From: Lachnospiraceae bacterium
GTDB lineage: Bacteria; Bacillota; Clostridia; Lachnospirales; Lachnospiraceae
DNA length: 6,088 bases
NCBI GenBank assembly: GCA_017476305.1
Contig: JAFVAA010000452.1
Span: forward strand, 1 to 6,088
Reading direction: 5' to 3'
The notes under the pieces were generated by a model, which did not search any database, had not been told where the DNA came from, and saw only the letters and a program-made list of their open reading frames with translations. Numbering within the stretch: the first letter of the stretch is position 1; each line of letters begins with the position of its first letter. Below, piece by piece: positions 4,389 to 6,088 of this stretch. The translations under genes and the position numbers were made by a program.

Positions 4389-5688
4389 TACGGAAATGAG
4401 CACGGTAGAGGATATTCGGGCAGATTTGGCTAGAAATGATAAAGGCAATACCTGTCAGACAATCAATAACTGTATGCTGGTATTTCAGCGTGATCCGGTG
4501 TTAAAAGGTGCAATCAGAAAAAATGAGCTGTCCGGAAAGATTGACATTGTCGGTAATCTCGGATGGCAGCGCACATCTTCCAGCCTGACGGATACTGATG
4601 TGTATCAGATACATTGGTACTTAGAAAAGAATTATGGTCTGAAAAACGACCGTAACATCAACAAGGCTATGAATATTGTTGCAAGTGAAAATAAGTATCA
4701 CCCTATTCGGGAATGTCTGGAAAAACTTAAATGGGACGGACAGCCACGCATAGACAATCTTTTGCCCAGGTATCTGGGTGCTGATCACGATGATTACACG
4801 AAAGAAATTATGCGGCTCTTGATGCTGGCAGCTATCCGCAGGGTGTATGAGCCGGGATGCAAATTTGAAATCATGGTATGCCTTGTAGGAGGGCAGGGAG
4901 CAGGAAAGTCAACATTTTTTCGGTTCTTAGCCATCAATGATGAATGGTTTTCAGATGATTTGAAGCGGATGGATGATGATAATGTCTATCGGAAGATGCA
5001 GGGGCATTGGATTATTGAAATGTCGGAAATGATGGCAACAGTGAATGCCAAGAGCATTGAAGATATTAAGTCTTTTATCAGTCGGCAAAAGGAAACGTAC
5101 AAAATTCCTTATGAAACTCACCCGGAGGACAGACCAAGACAATGCGTATTTGTGGGTACTTCCAACAATATGGACTTTCTTCCTCTTGACCGTACAGGGA
5201 ACCGGAGATTTGCCCCGGTGTTGGTGCATCCGGAACGGGTGGAAAAGCACATTCTTGAGGTTGAAAAGGAGTCAAGGGAATACATACGTCAGGCGTGGGC
5301 GGAAGCGATGGAACTATATCGGAACGGTTTTCATGAGTTAAAACTGTCGAGGAAAACGGAAGAATACTTAAAGGAGATGCAGAAGGATTTTATGCCGGAG
5401 GATGCGAAGGTCGGAGTGATACAGCTCTGGCTGGATGAACTGGCAGAGGATTATGTATGTAGCATTATGATTTACAAGGACGCATTTTCTCATGAGTATG
5501 ACACACCAAAGGATTGGGAACTGAAAGAAATCAATAATGTCATGAACCATAGCATTGTCGGGTGGGAAAAAATTTCTTCCCACAGATTTGCCGGATATGG
5601 CACACAAAGAGGGTGGCGCAGGGTGGCAGGGAAAAATGAGTTTCAGAAACTGCCGGAGGATGCGGTAATACCCTTTGAGGAAAGATAA
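4327..5688 (+). CDS. VirE-family P-loop ATPase / helicase-like replication protein
   Basis: The 453-residue protein starts at TTG 4327, 9 bases after AAGGAGG (4311-4317); the next in-frame ATG is 24 codons later and lacks such a site. Residues about 35-165 resemble the N-terminal part of virulence-associated E proteins, including a P-I-R-E-C-L-E-K-L-K-W-D-G motif and a helical lid. The ATPase core has Walker A G-G-Q-G-A-G-K-S-T at 188-196, a Walker B-like strand W-I-I-E-M-S-E at 228-234, a sensor strand V-G-T-S-N ending at Asn280, and T-G-N-R-R at 290-294 supplying a likely arginine finger. This is the superfamily-3-like helicase arrangement of phage and element replication proteins. It follows and overlaps the CHC2 gene, so the pair probably forms a two-piece primase-helicase for the excised circle. 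Despite the family name there is no evidence for a virulence role. Confidence 0.93.
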   Translation: MQRESESEESVLWNEIGEVLDTEMSTVEDIRADLARNDKGNTCQTINNCMLVFQRDPVLKGAIRKNELSGKIDIVGNLGWQRTSSSLTDTDVYQIHWYLEKNYGLKNDRNINKAMNIVASENKYHPIRECLEKLKWDGQPRIDNLLPRYLGADHDDYTKEIMRLLMLAAIRRVYEPGCKFEIMVCLVGGQGAGKSTFFRFLAINDEWFSDDLKRMDDDNVYRKMQGHWIIEMSEMMATVNAKSIEDIKSFISRQKETYKIPYETHPEDRPRQCVFVGTSNNMDFLPLDRTGNRRFAPVLVHPERVEKHILEVEKESREYIRQAWAEAMELYRNGFHELKLSRKTEEYLKEMQKDFMPEDAKVGVIQLWLDELAEDYVCSIMIYKDAFSHEYDTPKDWELKEINNVMNHSIVGWEKISSHRFAGYGTQRGWRRVAGKNEFQKLPEDAVIPFEER

Positions 5689-5704
5689 AAGTTTTTTAGG
5701 ATGC

Positions 5705-5865
5705 GTTTACAAATTTTGTTTACAGGCGTTCGTTTACGGAAATGTAAACAATCCGGTTTACGAAAGAATACAGTAAAATTAAGGCTTTGAGGATTTGTAA
5801 ACAGCGTAAACAGAAATTATTTAAAAGAGTATTTGTAAACAAAACGTGTAAACGGATATGTAAAC
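5705..5865. repeat. Ten-copy GTTTAC/GTAAAC array, candidate centromere or iteron region
   Basis: Ten exact copies of a hexamer occur in 161 bp between the VirE stop and the parM ribosome binding site. GTTTAC starts at 5705, 5718, 5732 and 5756; GTAAAC starts at 5744, 5797, 5806, 5835, 5848 and 5860. The extended consensus is (T/C)GTAAAC(A/G), with ATTTGTAAAC found three times. Copies fall in two groups of five (5705-5761 and 5797-5865) separated by 35 bp, and most neighbours are 12-14 bases apart. The left group is mainly in one orientation and the right group entirely in the other. An array immediately upstream of a ParM gene fits a parC-type centromere and autoregulatory operator; replication iterons for the element are an alternative. 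Confidence 0.8.
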
Positions 5866-5888
5866 AGGACATTCAGGAGGATATTTTA

Positions 5889-6088
5889 ATGGAGAAAAAC
5901 TATATTCAGAATAAAGGAAAAGCAAAAGGAAAAATTTATATCGGTTTGGACCATGGGTATGGGAATATCAAGACCGCCCACAGAGTATTTACTACCGGAG
6001 TGGAAGCGTATGATGAGGAACCGATTGTCAGTACCAACTTTGTAAAATACCGGGAGAAATATTATGTGATTGGTGAGAGCCACTTAGT
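5889..6088 (+). CDS. parM: ParM/StbA-family actin-like ATPase, 3' partial
   Basis: ATG at 5889 follows AGGAGG (5875-5880) by 8 bases. The frame is open to the right edge, giving 66 residues of a protein that is usually about 300-400 long. After a basic lead of some 15 residues comes I-Y-I-G-L-D-H-G-Y-G-N-I-K (16-28), the phosphate-1 motif of actin/Hsp70-fold ATPases with Asp21, Gly23, Gly25 and Lys28 in the expected places. A strand V-K-Y-R-E-K-Y-Y-V-I-G-E then fits the second hairpin of ParM/StbA proteins. These polymerise with ATP and push or pull plasmid or element copies apart through an adaptor bound to a centromere. The repeat array directly upstream supports this role. The adaptor (ParR) is expected downstream and is not visible. 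No separate consensus promoter was found in 5689-5888. Confidence 0.85.
   Translation, partial: MEKNYIQNKGKAKGKIYIGLDHGYGNIKTAHRVFTTGVEAYDEEPIVSTNFVKYREKYYVIGESHL

Noticed and set aside
4951..5341. ORFs on both strands overlapping the VirE ATPase core
   Set aside because: Alternative frames of a region with intact Walker A, Walker B, sensor and arginine-finger motifs.
5684..5700. Terminator after the VirE gene
   Set aside because: A T-run (GTTTTTTAGG) is present but no stem precedes it.
5705..5865. CRISPR array
   Set aside because: The repeat unit is only 6-10 bases, spacers are about 6-8 bases or irregular, and orientation is mixed, which does not fit CRISPR.

Overview
The window looks like a junction between a very AT-rich stretch and an integrated mobile element from a low-GC Gram-positive gut bacterium (Lachnospiraceae-like Firmicutes). 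This rests on AGGAGG-type ribosome binding sites, a consensus sigma-A promoter, use of TTG and GTG starts, and a gene set of xre / xis / tyrosine integrase / small RHH protein / CHC2 zinc-finger primase / VirE-type ATPase / ParM-StbA. That set is known from integrative conjugative or mobilizable elements of Clostridia. I name no species.

Left part (1-1347), probably outside the element: a gene open at the left edge and ending at 1119 encodes a Met/Asn repeat region, an acidic linker and a compact C-terminal domain. That domain resembles an ADP-ribosyltransferase fold and is more familiar to me from protist proteins. Facing it is a previously unlisted 46-residue hydrophobic ORF on the minus strand (1166-1306). 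Three back-to-back inverted repeats lie between the two genes. By hand count, GC over 1121-1340 is about 20%, against roughly 40% further right.

Element part (1348-6088): a minus-strand XRE-type repressor is divergent from a plus-strand operon driven by a clear TTGACA-17-TATTAT promoter. The operon encodes an excisionase-like HTH protein, a tyrosine integrase (start at 2269, overlapping the xis stop), a small ribbon-helix-helix/MobC-like protein (GTG start), a CHC2-only primase-like protein (TTG start, RBS in a possible hairpin) and a VirE-family P-loop ATPase (TTG start). A 200-bp non-coding stretch then carries ten copies of GTTTAC/GTAAAC in two groups of five, just upstream of a ParM/StbA actin-like ATPase that runs off the right edge.

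How the genes may work together (inference): XRE represses the xis-int operon. When the element excises, Xis and Int release a circle. The primase-like protein and VirE ATPase help it replicate, and ParM, acting on the adjacent repeat array as a centromere, segregates it. The most interesting structure is this array, whose two-groups-of-five layout recalls parC of plasmid R1. The junction with the eukaryote-like Met/Asn-repeat protein comes second.
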